Assembly: GCA_013350335.1 (NCBI GenBank)
Contig: CM023532.1
Location: 38,503,708 to 38,567,707 of the forward strand
DNA length: 64,000 nucleotides
Reading direction: 5' to 3'
Source of the DNA: Chimonanthus salicifolius
Taxonomy: Eukaryota > Streptophyta > Magnoliopsida > Laurales > Calycanthaceae
The position numbers and the translations under genes are program-made. The number at the start of each line of letters is the position of its first letter. The stretch's first letter is position 1. Under the pieces are notes generated by a model. That model was not told the DNA's origin. It saw only the letters and a program-made list of their open reading frames with translations, and did no database searches. Shown here piece after piece: positions 1 through 12,548 of this stretch.

Positions 1-865
1 TTTTGTACTTTTATTTTTTAAGAGACTTATGTTATTGATGGGAAATGGTAAAATATTTCTTTAATTAGATGTCGATCATGAATGCAAGGGTCAAATTAAA
101 TGAAGAAGTACAATTTAATGAATTTATCTACATAAATGAAATTTGAAATTTTAAAATTTAAATAGAGAGAGTTATTTGGAGATGAACTCATCGTAAGATG
201 GATTGAGACATTGGAGAAGATTTTAAACTATTTGAATTGTGAAGGATTGAAAGCAACGTTGAATTGAAAGATGAATTTGTCAATGACATTTACAATTGGA
301 ATTAATAATTAATACTTTTAATTAAATGTCGTTGAATTATGTATATTGAGATGGATGTAACATGCATAGATGTTAGGTTAACAAGTGATAGAAAATATAA
401 TATTAAACATATAAATCCTATCAGAATTTTAAACCTTATTCTTATGTTTGAGAAAAAAATGTTCAAAAATAAAACATAAGCTGAAACTTTGAGCAGTATC
501 GGAAGTTTTCAGTAGGTAAGATTGTTGTTGCCTTTTTTTTTTTTTCTTTTTGATGATGTTAGCTTTTAAAGGAGATCTTAAATATTTATTATTAATTGTT
601 TTATCTTGAATTAGAATAAAAATATGGAAAATGCTTATCACTAAATTTATCAAAAATTTCAAATTACATATTTTTTCATAATTTTTAATTTTTTTTTATC
701 ATTTCTCTTCATTTTATTGTTAATTTTAATATTAATCGTATTCAAAACTTAAATAAATAATTTGAATATGTATATGATCAATATTTAATGAAAAAATTAC
801 ATTTTCAAGAAGCCCCAAATTTTCTGAAATTACCATAAAATTTTTGGACCAAAATACAAATATAT
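1..865. other. AT-rich non-coding DNA
   Basis: No convincing coding region, RNA gene or complete element is visible. The sequence is strongly AT-rich with homopolymer A and T runs (for example near 533-550). The short open frames on the minus strand have low-complexity translations and no recognisable domain. Confidence 0.6.
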
Positions 866-942
866 GGAAATATCGGAGGAGAGAGAAACTTATCGGTCGA
901 TATTTGGCCGAATTATCGCCCATGGCATTTTTTAAACCCCTG
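866..942 (-). mobile_element. Terminal fragment of hAT-like MITE (ATCGGCCGAT family)
   Basis: Read on the minus strand, the fragment starts with CAGGGGTTTAAAAAATGCC at 942 and continues into sequence with ATCGGCC-like blocks and a CTCTCTCC stretch. The same order is seen at the left ends of the elements at 12549, 12998 and 26147. Only one end is present, so no target duplication can be seen. Confidence 0.6.
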
Positions 943-959
943 CTATGATTCTATGAAGA

Positions 960-1463
960 CTATCCGCCTGACATGTGAAAAGTTCCCCTTATAGTTCCAT
1001 CTACAGCATTATTCGCAAAGTTGTCTGCCACCCCATTAGCTGAGCGGCTAACGAGAGAGAATGAAACCTCCATTGACGCCACCGGTCCCTTTATCTCCCT
1101 TACCAAAGTAGCAGCCCTCCACTGAGGACGTTTCTCCCCTTTAGCCCATTTAATAGCATTGGTGGAATCGCTCTCAACTACTAATTTCAACTCCCCTAAA
1201 ACAGACCATAAGGATAAGGCTCTCCATATACTAAGAAGTTTTGTCTCATTAGATTCTTTGGATCTTACAAATTCCAAAAAGACAACACTAATGGAACCCA
1301 AATGGTCCCTAAGTACGCCCCCAATCCCTGCCGGACCCAATTTACCTTTCGAAGCACCATCAACGTTAAACTTGAAAACACCACAAACTGGAGGAGACCA
1401 CTCAACCCGCGTCTTTATTTTCATCATCCTATTTCTTAAGCAACCCTCCCAAGCTTGGAACAA
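960..1463 (-). CDS. RNase H-like domain ORF, remnant of a LINE-type retrotransposon
   Basis: This 167-aa open frame matches the RNase H-like domain (RVT_3 type) at the C-terminus of many plant LINE polyproteins and in related domesticated fragments. The expected acidic motifs are visible in order: FNVDGAS (first Asp), NETKLLSIWRAL (Glu), VVESDS (second Asp) and RSANGVADNFAN (last Asp). No endonuclease or reverse transcriptase domain is seen upstream on the same strand, so this is a detached piece rather than an active element. The frame has no internal stop and ends just before the MITE fragment at 942. It could be a fairly young insertion scrap or an expressed RNase H-like fragment; a scrap is more likely. 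Confidence 0.65.
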   Translation of the reverse strand: MFQAWEGCLRNRMMKIKTRVEWSPPVCGVFKFNVDGASKGKLGPAGIGGVLRDHLGSISVVFLEFVRSKESNETKLLSIWRALSLWSVLGELKLVVESDSTNAIKWAKGEKRPQWRAATLVREIKGPVASMEVSFSLVSRSANGVADNFANNAVDGTIRGTFHMSGG

Positions 1464-1556
1464 GCTTTAAGTTCCCTTGAACAATGATCTAAATAAAAAT
1501 GACAGTTTTTTATAAAATTCTTTACAAATTGAAAACTTATCTATTTTTGGAGCTTG

Positions 1557-1571
1557 CTCTTGATTCTTGAA
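1557..1571. other. Probable excision footprint of a hAT MITE
   Basis: The paralogous positions at 3653-3946 and 7917-8209 hold a hAT MITE flanked by the 8-bp target duplication CTCTTGAA. Here the MITE is absent, but a nearly doubled target remains: CTCTTGA followed by TTCTTGAA, with one base lost and one changed at the junction. Flanks on both sides match the occupied copies. Confidence 0.6.
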
Positions 1572-3034
1572 GTGCCTCTTAATTTTATTTTATTTTTGAA
1601 CTTTAAATCACTACTTTTAGAGATTTCAAAAGATCCCTCATGTATTTTTCTAACATTAAAATTCACGTCATTTTTTTATATCAACTTTTTCTTTAAATGT
1701 CTCAAAATAGTGATGTTGATCAAACTATTATTTTTCAGATGCGACCTTTTGAACAGTCATATAAATACAATTTCTTTGAACAACTGAGTTAACATTGATC
1801 GTGATTACAGTAGACCAAACCCATTTTTTATTGTTGAATTTTAACATCATAACATGAAATTAAATTATGATCAAATTAATCAAATTATTCAAATTATTCA
1901 AATTATTCTTACTATGTGAGAGACTCGTTGAACATTGATGTGCACACTTGACAGTGCATTCAACAAACGCCTATTGCAGAGAAGAAAAATCAAAAGAACC
2001 TTTGTAGAAAAAGGAACACTGAAAAGACACTGATTGAAAGAGTAGTGGTAGTGGGGGCCTAGACATAGACTCTCCTATATAAACGATGGACATTGCCATG
2101 GACTTTAAAACTACCAGAGCATCTATGATTTCGATGGTCATAAATGATTCCGAGTAACGGAGAATCATTCTACGTTACGAAGGAAGATCAGTTACATACA
2201 ATGTCAAAATAAGATTAGGAAGAAGATTTATTATTATTGATACCTGTCCCCCAAATTTGAATTGTCACTCTTTATTGACAGGGACCATTCATGAATCATG
2301 GTCTCACACACTAAATGAAATGAATTTTTTAAAGAAAATGACTTCGTTTTACTTGTGACTAATATTTAATTAATACTGTTGTCTCTTTTCACTCTAAAAT
2401 ATAATTTTTTTGGCTATTTATAATAACAATTCCATTAAATGAATAAGGAGTTCTACATAATTGGGTGAGTTCTATACAATTGGGTGAATTGAATACGAGA
2501 TTATATAGATAAGTGGTGTAAATTTTCTAGCAACGATTAATCATTCTAGTCATTTAATGTGGACCCTTTTTCTTTAATTGAATATGATTAATTGATTTGT
2601 GAAAGTTTTAGATTAATAAATAGAATAATTAGATGGTAGTGAACTTCATATACCTCCTTCTTCTCCTATAATTCTCTTTACATCTATCTAATTCTAGAGA
2701 CTAAGATCCATTTAAAAACCGTCTTCATATCAAATCTCAATTAGTAAAATTGTTTTGTCCTTCTTAACAAATGAGTAGGTTGTCAACAAAGTGGATTTAA
2801 CATCAGAACATGAAATTAAGTTATGATCAAATTATTGCTACTATGTGAGACCCTCCTTGAAAAAGTTGCAGGGATGATGTTCAAACTTGAGAGTGCACAC
2901 AACTGGCGTATATAAATTTGAGTCACCTTAGAATACACATTGCCATAGACTTTTCAAAATACCAGAGCATCCATGATTTGGATGGTCATGAGATTCCAAA
3001 TGATGAAGATTTTTTTTAAAAAAAAAAAACTCAG

Positions 3035-3205
3035 AAGAAACCTAAGATCCACCCTAACTTATGCCTCGTCCGTAGCCCTCCTGAAACTCTTAAGAGGAGC
3101 GCCATCACACCCACACTCTCGAGTATGGACCACTAGGACTCAAACCCATCACCTCTCCCTTCCTAAGGGAGAGGCCACTAATTGAACTACCCTAGTGGTG
3201 GGTTC
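3035..3205 (-). mobile_element. tRNA-derived SINE (family with TAGTTCAATTAGTGG head)
   Basis: On the minus strand the sequence begins with a tRNA-like head: a box A-like TAGTTCAATTAGTGG (about 3175-3189) followed by a box B-like GGTTTGAGTCC (about 3136-3147). These are the internal RNA polymerase III promoter elements of tRNA-derived SINEs. Sister copies sit in the same position of the repeat units at 7318 and 11765. Confidence 0.6.
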
Positions 3206-3660
3206 CAAGAATCGTTGTAAGAAAGACCTATTACATGTAACATCAAAATAAGATTTGGAAGAAGGGAGATTTCTTGTTATTGATGGGGATTAGTAAATTT
3301 ATTGTATATGGACCATTCTTAGGTCTTCTCTAAAACTCTCTCTTATTTATGAAATAATAAAAGAAAATATGGAAATATCACCTTCACTGGATGAATGAAG
3401 TAATGTTGTAAGCTTCTCTTCCCTAACCTTTTGCATCTTACACGAGGCTCAATTTAGCTAAAGTTTGTGGCAAATTTACATGTGAAATACATACCAAATT
3501 ATATGATATGTCAATAAACATGCTAATATATCAACTCATAAATTATGAAGATTTTTCTCTTTTAAGTGCCCTTGAACATTGATCTAAATAAAAATGATAG
3601 TTTTTTTATAAAATTCTTTACAAATTGAAAACTTATCTATTTTTGGACTTTGCTCTTGAA

Positions 3661-3938
3661 CAGGGCCGGCTCTATCCAAAGGCAACAAAAGCGGCCACTT
3701 AAGGCCCCAAATATTGAAAGGCACGAAATCATTGATAATTTTACCGTAAAACCCTATTAGGGATGCCTAAATTTCAGTCGCAGGAATGTTAAAAAAAAGT
3801 CTGAAATTTTTTCAAATTCTTTTTTATTATATATAACTAAAATTTTAATTAAATACTACTTATGATAATATCTTAAATACAAATAAGACCCCATTTAGAT
3901 TTTTTGTTTTAGGCCTCAACTTGTGTCTGCCGGCCCTG
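3661..3938. mobile_element. hAT MITE with 8-bp target duplication
   Basis: The 278-bp element has terminal inverted repeats CAGGGCCGGC at both ends (the right end reads GCCGGCCCTG). It is flanked by CTCTTGAA (3653-3660) and CTCTTCAA (3939-3946). An 8-bp target duplication and CAGGG termini are the signature of the hAT superfamily. It has no coding capacity. Confidence 0.85.
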
Positions 3939-4713
3939 CTCTTCAAGTGCCTTTTAGAGGATTTCGAAAGACCAAGATGGCATTTTTATAAAAAAAAAAA
4001 TTTAAACTTTAAATCACTACTTTTAGAGATTTCAAAAGATCCCTCATGTATTTTTCTAACATTAAAATTCACGTCATTTTTTTATATCAACTTTTTCTTT
4101 AAATGTCTCAAAATAGTGAGGTTGATCAAACTATTATTTTTCAGATGCGACCTTTTGAACAGTCATAAATACAGTTTCTTTGAACAACTGAGTTAACATT
4201 GATCGTGATTACAGTACACCAAACCCAATTTTTATTGTTGAATTTTAACATCATAACATGAAATTAAATTATGATCAAATTAATCAAATTATTCTTACTA
4301 TGTGATACTCTCGTTGAACAAGTTGCAGGGAAGATGTGCACACTTGACAGTGCATACAACAAACGTCGATTGCAGAGGAGAAAAATCAAAAGAACCTTAG
4401 TAGAAAAAGGAACGCTGAAAGACACTGATTGAAAGAATAGTCTTTGTAGTGGGGCCCCAGACATAGACTCTCCTATTAAATGATGGACATTGCCATAGAC
4501 TTTCTAACTCCCGGAGCATCTATGATTTGGATGGTCATAAATGATTCCGAGTAACGAAGAATCATTCTACGTTATGAAGGAAGATCAGTAACATAGAATG
4601 TCAAAATAAGATTCGGAAGAAGATTTCTTGTTATTAATACTTATCCCCCAAATTTGAATTGTCACTTGTTATTAACAGGGACTATTCATGAATCATGGTC
4701 CCACACACTAAAT

Positions 4714-5085
4714 CCTTGTCACAAATATCGGCGGTATTTTCAAATTTATCGCGTTTTTATCGGCAAAATACTATTATCGCGTTAAAAACACGTTTTTATC
4801 GCCACGACGATAAATTTCCGGTAAATTCCCGATAAAATCGCGATAAAAACGTGATAAACGTTAATAACGCGATAATATCCCGGTAAATTCCCGATAAATT
4901 CCCGGTAAATTCCCTGTACCATTTTTATTTTATTAATTTTTTTATTTATTCTATTTTTTTATTTTTAAATATTATAATTTCAGCGAGATTTTCCCGTTAA
5001 ATTCCTGGTAAAAATCCGAGAATTTAAAAATATCCCGTTATTACCAATTGCCTTTAATATCCCGAGAACGGTATTTGTCACTTTC
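4714..5085. mobile_element. hAT-like MITE inserted in repeat unit, TSD CACTAAAT
   Basis: A 372-bp insertion is flanked on both sides by CACTAAAT (4706-4713 and 5086-5093). The paralogous position near 13565 has the uninterrupted sequence, an empty site. The ends are imperfect inverted repeats: CCTTGTCACAAATATCGG against GAAAGTGACAAATACCG. The interior is full of short TATCGCG/CCCGGTAAATTC repeats. The 8-bp duplication points to hAT; the weak termini suggest an old copy. Confidence 0.75.
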
Positions 5086-5130
5086 CACTAAATGAAAGGA
5101 CTTTTTTGAAGAAAAGGACTTCGTTTTACT

Positions 5131-5432
5131 AGTCCCACATTGAAAGCTTAGAGAGAAATTTAAGGGTTTATAAAGGACTTGGGTCACTCTACCTAACATA
5201 CTAGTCTTTTGGGCTGGAAGCTCAAGTCCTAACAAGTGGTATCAGAGCCAAGTCTCATGATATCTCGTGTGGGCTCAGGAGATCTTGTCTCTCTCTCCGC
5301 ATGAGGGCCTCGTTCGAGAGGAGATTATTGGGGCTGCTGCGAACGAGTTCCACATTGAAAATGTAGAGAGAAATTTAGAGTTTTATAAAAGACTTGGACG
5401 ACTCTACCTAATAAACTAGTTTTTTGGGCTGG
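5131..5432 (+). mobile_element. TRIM element (terminal-repeat retrotransposon in miniature)
   Basis: Two related terminal repeats of about 105 bp (5131-5234, lacking its first ~20 bp; and 5326-5432, lacking its last ~15 bp) bracket an internal part of only about 90 bp. Directly after the first repeat is TGGTATCAGAGCC (5237-5249), a primer-binding site complementary to initiator tRNA-Met. A purine-rich GAGAGGAGAT stretch precedes the second repeat, as expected for a polypurine tract. No coding sequence is present, which fits a TRIM that moves with enzymes supplied in trans. Confidence 0.75.
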
Positions 5433-6250
5433 AGTAAAATAAATAGTTATCATGAAATTTGATGTAGGAAACTGTAGATTCTCTTCTAGTTTATAACCTA
5501 ACATCAGCACTCTGTCAGGAAAGCTGAAGATGAACTTATTTTTTCAAAATTAGTCTTCAATCTACAGAACGTGGCTCACGTCAGAAAAATTGGACACTAA
5601 TAATTCAAACCGTAACTTAAATTTGCAAATAAGAAATGAGAAAGCTACGAACTTAATTACAAATTTTGTTTTGGATAATTTTTAAAGACTACCTATACTA
5701 AAAATCTTAAAGTGAAGTTAGAAATCTCATTAATATTTTAGAATATCGGTAAATCTTCATGCATTGCTGAATGACCAATTAACACATGAATTAGTGCAGA
5801 TGATAATAGATCATTGGTAGCAACATAAATTCTCTATTGCTGCACCAGTAGAAGATTCATACTCTGTTTTTTTTGGTCACTTTAATATCATGATGTTGAT
5901 TTTCTACCAAATTATCGACTCAATTAAATATGTACCTCTTGATTTTAAACTTTTAAAAATCAATAATTTATAGTCATTGAAATTTAAAATAAATGTTATA
6001 TGGCATATATTATCAATTAACCCTCAACGTTTTCCATATTCAATGAAAATGATTCTGTCAAGACTCCTCTAAATGTTTATATTATTATATGAACTCTAAA
6101 TGTTGTAATTAAGTAACATCCCTTCACAATCCTTGTACTGTATGTTTTATTCACTTTCTCTCGTTCTAGTAATTTTGTTGTTCTCTTTTTATTACTATTA
6201 CCTATACTGGAATAATTTTCTTAATATATGAAGACTACTATTATTTATGT
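5433..6250. repeat. Non-coding tail of the 4.3-kb repeat unit
   Basis: This stretch has no gene. It is shared, with small indels, with 13845-14480, including the block GTAAAATAAATAGTTATCAT that follows both TRIM copies. Confidence 0.65.
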
Positions 6251-6254
6251 CTAG

Positions 6255-6445
6255 GGTATCACATGTATTTGAACATGAGATTTTAACTCGACTAGTCTTT
6301 GGGAAGTGTGCAAGCTGTCCAATCCCATACACATTGGGTAAGCAACTACAGAGAGTGATCCAGAGAGGTGTTGAGCGTGAATCGAACTCAAAACCTCTCT
6401 TCATGAAGGGTGCTTCTTAATCGTCAGGCAAACCCGCTCTTTGGT
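6255..6445 (-). mobile_element. Probable tRNA-derived SINE
   Basis: The minus strand reads from AGCGGGTTTGCCTGACG into GAGTTCGATTC (around 6380-6390), a good box B match. Related copies are at 10465-10655, 41915-41997 (truncated) and 55005-55152. The last is interrupted by a solo LTR and resumes at 63083. Box A is not clear, so the class call is tentative. Confidence 0.45.
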
Positions 6446-7317
6446 ATTACAAATATTGTTTAAGGACATTTAGCCTCATAAGTGTGTACAGTCTTGGGTC
6501 CAAATATAAGTTTGAAATGTGAGACCCGATACCAACTTGATTTCAAATCAAGTCCCTTTTTAATTACAGTAAAGCCTAGCCGAAGATCAACACAAGTTTT
6601 CGATAAAAATCCTAATTATCGAAAACTTGGAAAAGAGAGAAGGATCGCTCCTCAACTATAACAACTGGAGTAGGGCTAGAGAATTTTTTTTAGAGAGACT
6701 CCAATGAGATTTTTCATCAAATGAATAAGAAGTTCTATATAGTTGAGTGAATTAAATATGAGACTATATAGATAAGGGGTGTAAATTTTCAGCAACGATT
6801 AATCATTCTAGTCATTTAATGTTGACCCTTTTTGTTTAATTGAACATGATTAATTGATTTGTAAAAGTTTTAGATTAATAAATAGAATAATTAGATGGTA
6901 GTGAACTCCATACACCTCCTTATTCTCCTATAATTCTCTTTACATCTATCTAATTCTACAGACTAAGATCCATTTAAAGCCATCTTCATATCAAATCTCA
7001 ATTAGTAAAATTGTTTTGTCCTTCTTAACAAATGAGTAGGAGGAAGTTGAAGTAATAAGTGCAGTGGGGCACCGTCAACAAAGTGGATTTAACATCAGAA
7101 CATGAAATTAAGTTATGATCAAATTATTGCTACTATGTGAGACCCTCCTTGAAAAAGTTGCAGGGATGATGTTCAAACTTGAGAGTGCACACAACTGGCG
7201 TATATAAATTTGAGTCACCTTAGAATACACATTGCCATAGACTTTTCAAAATACCAGAGCATCCATGATTTGGATGGTCACGAATGGTTGCAAATAACGA
7301 AGAAACCTAAGATTCAC

Positions 7318-7470
7318 CCTAACTTACGCCTCGGCCGTAGTCCTCCTGAAATTCTTGAGAGGAGCGCCATCTCTCTCACACTCCCGAGTATGGGCCCCTA
7401 GGACTCAAACCCAAGACCTCTCCCTTCCCGATGGGGCGGTCACCCATTGAACCACCCTAGTGGTGGGTTC
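7318..7470 (-). mobile_element. tRNA-derived SINE, second copy
   Basis: This is the sister of the SINE at 3035-3205, in the same position of the next repeat unit. The box B-like sequence on the minus strand is GGTTTGAGTCC and the head again contains a GGTTCAATGGGTG-type box A. It differs by scattered substitutions. Confidence 0.55.
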
Positions 7471-7924
7471 CAAGAATCTTTCTAAGAAAGACCTATTACA
7501 TGTAACATCAAAATAAGATTTGGAAGAAGGGAGATTTCTTGTTATTGATGGAGATTAGTAAATTTATTGTATATGGACCATCTTAGTTCTTCTCTAAAAA
7601 CTATCTCTTATTTATGAAATAATAAAAGAAAATATGTAAATATCACCTTCACTGGATGAATGACGTAACGTTCTAAGCTTCTCTTCCCTAACCTTTTGCA
7701 TCTTACACGAGGCTCAATTTAGCTTAAGTGTGTGGCAAATTTACATGTGAAATACATACCAAATTATATGACATGTCAATAAACATGCTAATATATAAAC
7801 TCATAAATCATGAAGATTTTTCCTTTTTAAGTGCCCTTGAACATTGATCTAAATAAAAATGATAGTTTTATATAAAATTCTTTACAAATTGAAAACTAAT
7901 CTATTTTTGGACTTTGCTCTTGAA

Positions 7925-8201
7925 CAGGACCGGCTCTAACTAAAGGCAACAAAAGCGGCCACTTAAGGATCCAAATATTGAAAGGCATGAAATCATTGAT
8001 AATTTTACTGTAAAACCCTATTAAGGAGGCCCAAATTTTGGCTTCAAGAATGATAAAAAAAAGTCCGAAATTTTTTTCAAATTCTTTTTTATTATATACA
8101 ATTAAAATTTTAATTAAATACTACTTATGATAATATCATAAATACAAAGAAGACCCCGTTTAGATTTTTTGCTTTAGACCTCAACTTGTGTTAAAGCCCT
8201 G
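7925..8201. mobile_element. hAT MITE, second copy of the CAGGGCCGGC family
   Basis: This copy is paralogous to 3661-3938. The left end reads CAGGACCGGCTC; the right terminus is decayed (AAAGCCCTG). CTCTTGAA flanks it on both sides (7917-7924 and 8202-8209), confirming that the 8-bp duplication predates the duplication of the unit. Confidence 0.75.
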
Positions 8202-9479
8202 CTCTTGAAGTGCCTCTTAGAGGATTTCGAAAGACCAAGATGGCATTTTTATAATTTTTTTTTTAAACTTTAAATCACTACTTTTAAAGATTTCAAAAGA
8301 TCCCTCATGTATTTTTCTAACATTAAAATTCACGTCATTTTTTATAACAACTTTTTCTTTAAATGTCTCAAAATAGTGATGTTGATCAAACTATTATTTT
8401 TCAGATGCGAACTTTTGAACAGTTATATAAATACAATTTCTTTGAACAACTGAGTTAACATTGATCGTGATTACAGTAGACCAAACCCAATTTTTATTGT
8501 TGAATTTTAACATCATAACATGAAATTAAATTATGATCAAATTAATCAAAATATTCTTACTATGTGAGAGACTCTCGTTGAACAAGTTGCAGGGAAGATG
8601 TGCACAACAGTGCATTCAACAAACCTCGATTGCAGAGGAGAAAAATAAAAAGAACCTTTGTAGAAAAAGGAACACTGAAAAGACACTGATTCAAAGAGTA
8701 GTTGTAGTGGGGACCTAGACATAGACTCTCCTCCATAAACGATGGACATTGCCATAGACTTTCGAACTACCAGAGCATCAATGATTTGGATGGTCATAAA
8801 TGATTCCGAGTAACGAAGAATCATTCTACGTTATGAAGGAAGATCAGTTACATACAATGTCAAAATAAGATTAAGAAGAAGATTTCTTATTATCGATACC
8901 TATCTCCCAAATTTGAATTGTCACTCATTATTGACAGGGACCATTCATGAATCATGATCCCACACATTAAATGAAATGACTTTCTTAAAGAAAAAGACTT
9001 CATTTTTACTCGTGACTAATATTTAATTAATACTGTTGTTTCTTTTTACTCTAAAATATAATTTTTTTTGCTATTTATAATAACAATTCCATTGATCATT
9101 ATTATCATTGGCCAAACCAATGGCTCCCAACTAGTAAACTAGAGCGATTTTATTTGTTGAATTTTAATTTTAGAACATGAAATTAAATTATGATAGAGGG
9201 TCTCACAAGTTGCAGGGAAGATGTTCAGACTTGACGGTGCATACAAGGACCATCTACTGCATGGTGGGATAGGAGAAAAATCAAAAGAATCTTATTTTAA
9301 AAAAAAAAAAAAGAACACTCAAAAGATACTCATCAAAAGAGTAGTCTGACGTATATGGTCCTGTATAAATTTGAATCACCTTAGAATGTACCAATGTTAT
9401 TACAACCATACCGTTCCTGAGGAAGGTTGGGTTAAATAAAGCTCAACTGCGTTCAACCCCAGTCAAACTTGTACCATAA

Positions 9480-10040
9480 ATATCAATATTATAAATAATA
9501 TTGATATATTAATTAATATTTAATTAATAAGTTGAATAAAATTTTAAGCAAAAATCATTATATTCACTTAAATTATAAGATATCAATATATAATAATATT
9601 TAATTAATTCTAAGATACATATATGTATTAGTTACGGATTGATCTTAATTGTAAATATTATTGGAAAGATAATATTTACTTTAAAAATATATAAATATTC
9701 CCATTATTAATAACATAAGAATGGTTACAAATAATCATATTATTAAAAAATTCATTTTAATAAAATTAGAATGTTATATATCCTTTAACATAATTCCCAT
9801 AAATGACCCACATCATTATTTATATATTATTTGTTAACTAATATTTATTAGGTTGGTAATATTGGTATCATAATAATTTCATAATTTTTATAACACATTG
9901 CTACAAGTCCCAAATGACCAAATCTTATAAATATCACCAGCTTATGTAGTGAAAATTTAGAGAAAAAAAATTTAAACATAGCGAACCTCGGTTCACGGTT
10001 CACGGCCCAATTCTAAAAAATTAAAATTATATTAAAGTAG
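9480..10040. other. AT-rich non-coding DNA
   Basis: I see no gene or recognisable element. The stretch is extremely AT-rich, with repeated AATATTGATAT and TTTAATTAA-like words. Confidence 0.5.
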
Positions 10041-10041
10041 G

Positions 10042-10440
10042 AACTATTTATCTTGAAATGGATTGTTTTATCAGATAACATGAGAAAATGTTTTGATAAT
10101 ACTGCCAATTGTGGGGTGGTTCATTAGCCTGGGATACCTTGATGGGAAGGTTGCATTCTGTAAGCTGGCAATATGACAGTAGAGCAAAAAGTAGTTCGTG
10201 AAACATAAAAAATCTTATGAAAATACCCAAGTCTTTACTGAGAATGCCAATTAAATGTGTACTGGGGCCAACACAGTATGGAGGATCAAAGGCCGCCACG
10301 TTATTTGGAGGGCGGTGGATGAAATTTCACCTATCATCAAATCATACAGTACGGAGGATCAAAGGCTGCCACGTTATTAGGAGGGCGGTGGATGAAATTT
10401 CACCAATCATCAAATCATCCTAGCAATGTGAATTGATCTT
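10042..10440 (+). repeat. Copy of the 3' flank of the gene ending at 54493, with a 73-bp tandem duplication
   Basis: This stretch is closely similar to 54663-54985, which lies just downstream of the terminal exon at 54396-54493, and to 41648-41880. Within it, a 73-bp segment beginning AGTATGGAGGATCAAAGG is present twice in tandem (about 10274-10346 and 10347-10419). The other copies have it once. Confidence 0.7.
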
Positions 10441-11764
10441 TAATTTTTTCTTTTTTTTACTCTAGGATCTCACATGTATTTGAACAGGAGATTGACTAGT
10501 CCTTAAGACATGTGCAAGCTTTCCAATTCCGTACACATTGGGTAAATAACTACGGAGAGTGACTCAGAGGGGTGTTGAGTGTGAATTGAATTCAAAGATC
10601 TTCCTTCATGAGGGGAGTTTCTTGATCATAGTTCCAACCCGCTCTTTGATATTACAAATATTATTCAAGGACATTTAGTGTCACCAGTGTGTACAGACTT
10701 GGGTCCAAATATAAGTTTTTGAGTTGAGTCAAACCTTTGAAATGTGAGACTCGATACCACCTTAATTTCAAATCAAGCCCCTTTTTAATTACAGTAAAGC
10801 CTAGCTCAAGATCAACACAATTTTGTATTCAGTTCAGACTTTGCCAATGCAAGTTGAACTAAACACAGGTTGCATCTAAATCCCAAAAAAAGGGCTCAAG
10901 AGTTTTTTTAAAAATCCTAATTATCGAAAACTTGGAAAAGAGAGAAGGATCGCTTTCCAACCATGGAGTAGGGCCAGAGAATTTTTTAGACTCTCCAATG
11001 AGATTTTTCATCAAATGAATAAGGAGTTCTCTCATCAAATGAATAAGGAGTTTTACATAATTGGGTGAGTTCTATATAATTAGGTGAATTGAATACGAGA
11101 CAATATAGATAAGTGGTGTAAATTTTCTAGCAACGATTAATCATTCTAGTCATTTAATGTGGACCCTTTTTCTTTAATTGAATATGATTAATTGATTTGT
11201 GAAAGTTTTAGATTAATAAATAGAATAATTAGATGGTAGTGAACTTCATATACCTCCTATTTCTCCTATTATTCTCTTTACATCTATCTAATTCTAGAGA
11301 CTAAGATCCATTTAAAAACCGTCTTCATATCAAATCTCAATTAGTAAAATTGTTTTGTCCTTCTTAACAAATGAGTAGGCCGTCAACAAAGTGGATTTAA
11401 CATCAGAACATGAAATTAAGTTATGATCAAATTATGGCTACTATGTGAGACCCTCCTTGAACAAGTCACAGGGATGATGTTCAAACTTGAGAGTGCACAC
11501 AACTGGCGTCTATTGCACGTTGAGGGCAGGAGAAAAATCAAAAGAATCTTATTAAAAAAAGCAACACTGAAAAGACACTCATCAACAGATAACATCCTAG
11601 TAGTTGGGGCTAGACGTGGATGGCCGTATATAAATTTGAGTCACCTTAGAATACACATTGCCATAGGCTTTTCAAAATACCAGATCATCCATGATTTGGA
11701 TGGCCATGAATGATTCCAAATAATGAAGATTTTTTTTAAAAAAAAAAAACTTAGAAGAAACCTA

Positions 11765-11925
11765 AGATTCACTCTAACTTACGCCTCAGCTATAACCCTC
11801 CTAAAACTCTTGAGGGGAGTGCCATCACACCCACACTCTCGAGTATTGGCCACTAGGACTCAATCCCATCACCTCTCCCTTCCCGAGGGGGAGGCCACTA
11901 ATTGAACTACCCTAGTGGTGGGTTC
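11765..11925 (-). mobile_element. tRNA-derived SINE, third copy
   Basis: This is the sister of the SINEs at 3035 and 7318 in the third repeat unit. The same minus-strand tRNA-like head is present, with slightly diverged box B (GATTGAGTCC). Confidence 0.55.
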
Positions 11926-12375
11926 CAAGAATCTTTGTAAGAAAGACCTATTACATGTGACGTCAAAATAAGATTTGGAAGAAGGGAGATTTCTTGTTGT
12001 TGACGGGGATTAGTAAATTTATTGTATATGGACCATTCTTAGGTCTTCTCTAAAAACTATCTCTTATTTTTGAAATAATAAAAGAAAATATGTAAATATC
12101 ACCTTCACTGGATGAATGACGTAATGTTCTAAGCTTCTCTTCCCTAATTATTTGCATCTTACACGAGGCTCAATTTAGCTAAAGTGTGTGGCAAATTTAC
12201 ATGTGAAATACATACCAAATTATATGATATGTCAATAAACATGCTAATATATCAACTCATAAATTATGAAGATTTTTCTAAGTGCCCTTGAACATTGATC
12301 GAAATAAAAATGATAGTTTTTTATAAAATTCTTTACAAATTGAAAACTTATCTATTTTTGGACTTTGCTCTTGAA

Positions 12376-12512
12376 CAAGGCCGGCTCTATCCAAAGGCAA
12401 CAAAAGTGGCCGCTTAAGGCCCCAAATATTGAAAGGCACGAAATCATTGATAATCTTAACGTAAAACCCTATTAGGGAGGCCCAAATTTTGGCTTCAGGA
12501 ATGATAAAAAAA
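12376..12512. mobile_element. Truncated hAT MITE of the CAGGGCCGGC family
   Basis: The left end (CAAGGCCGGCTC after CTCTTGAA) matches 3661 and 7925. Similarity stops near 12512, where unrelated sequence and another MITE follow, so the right half is missing. Confidence 0.65.
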
Positions 12513-12548
12513 AGTTGTAATACCCTGCCCCAAATTAGGAGTAGGCAG

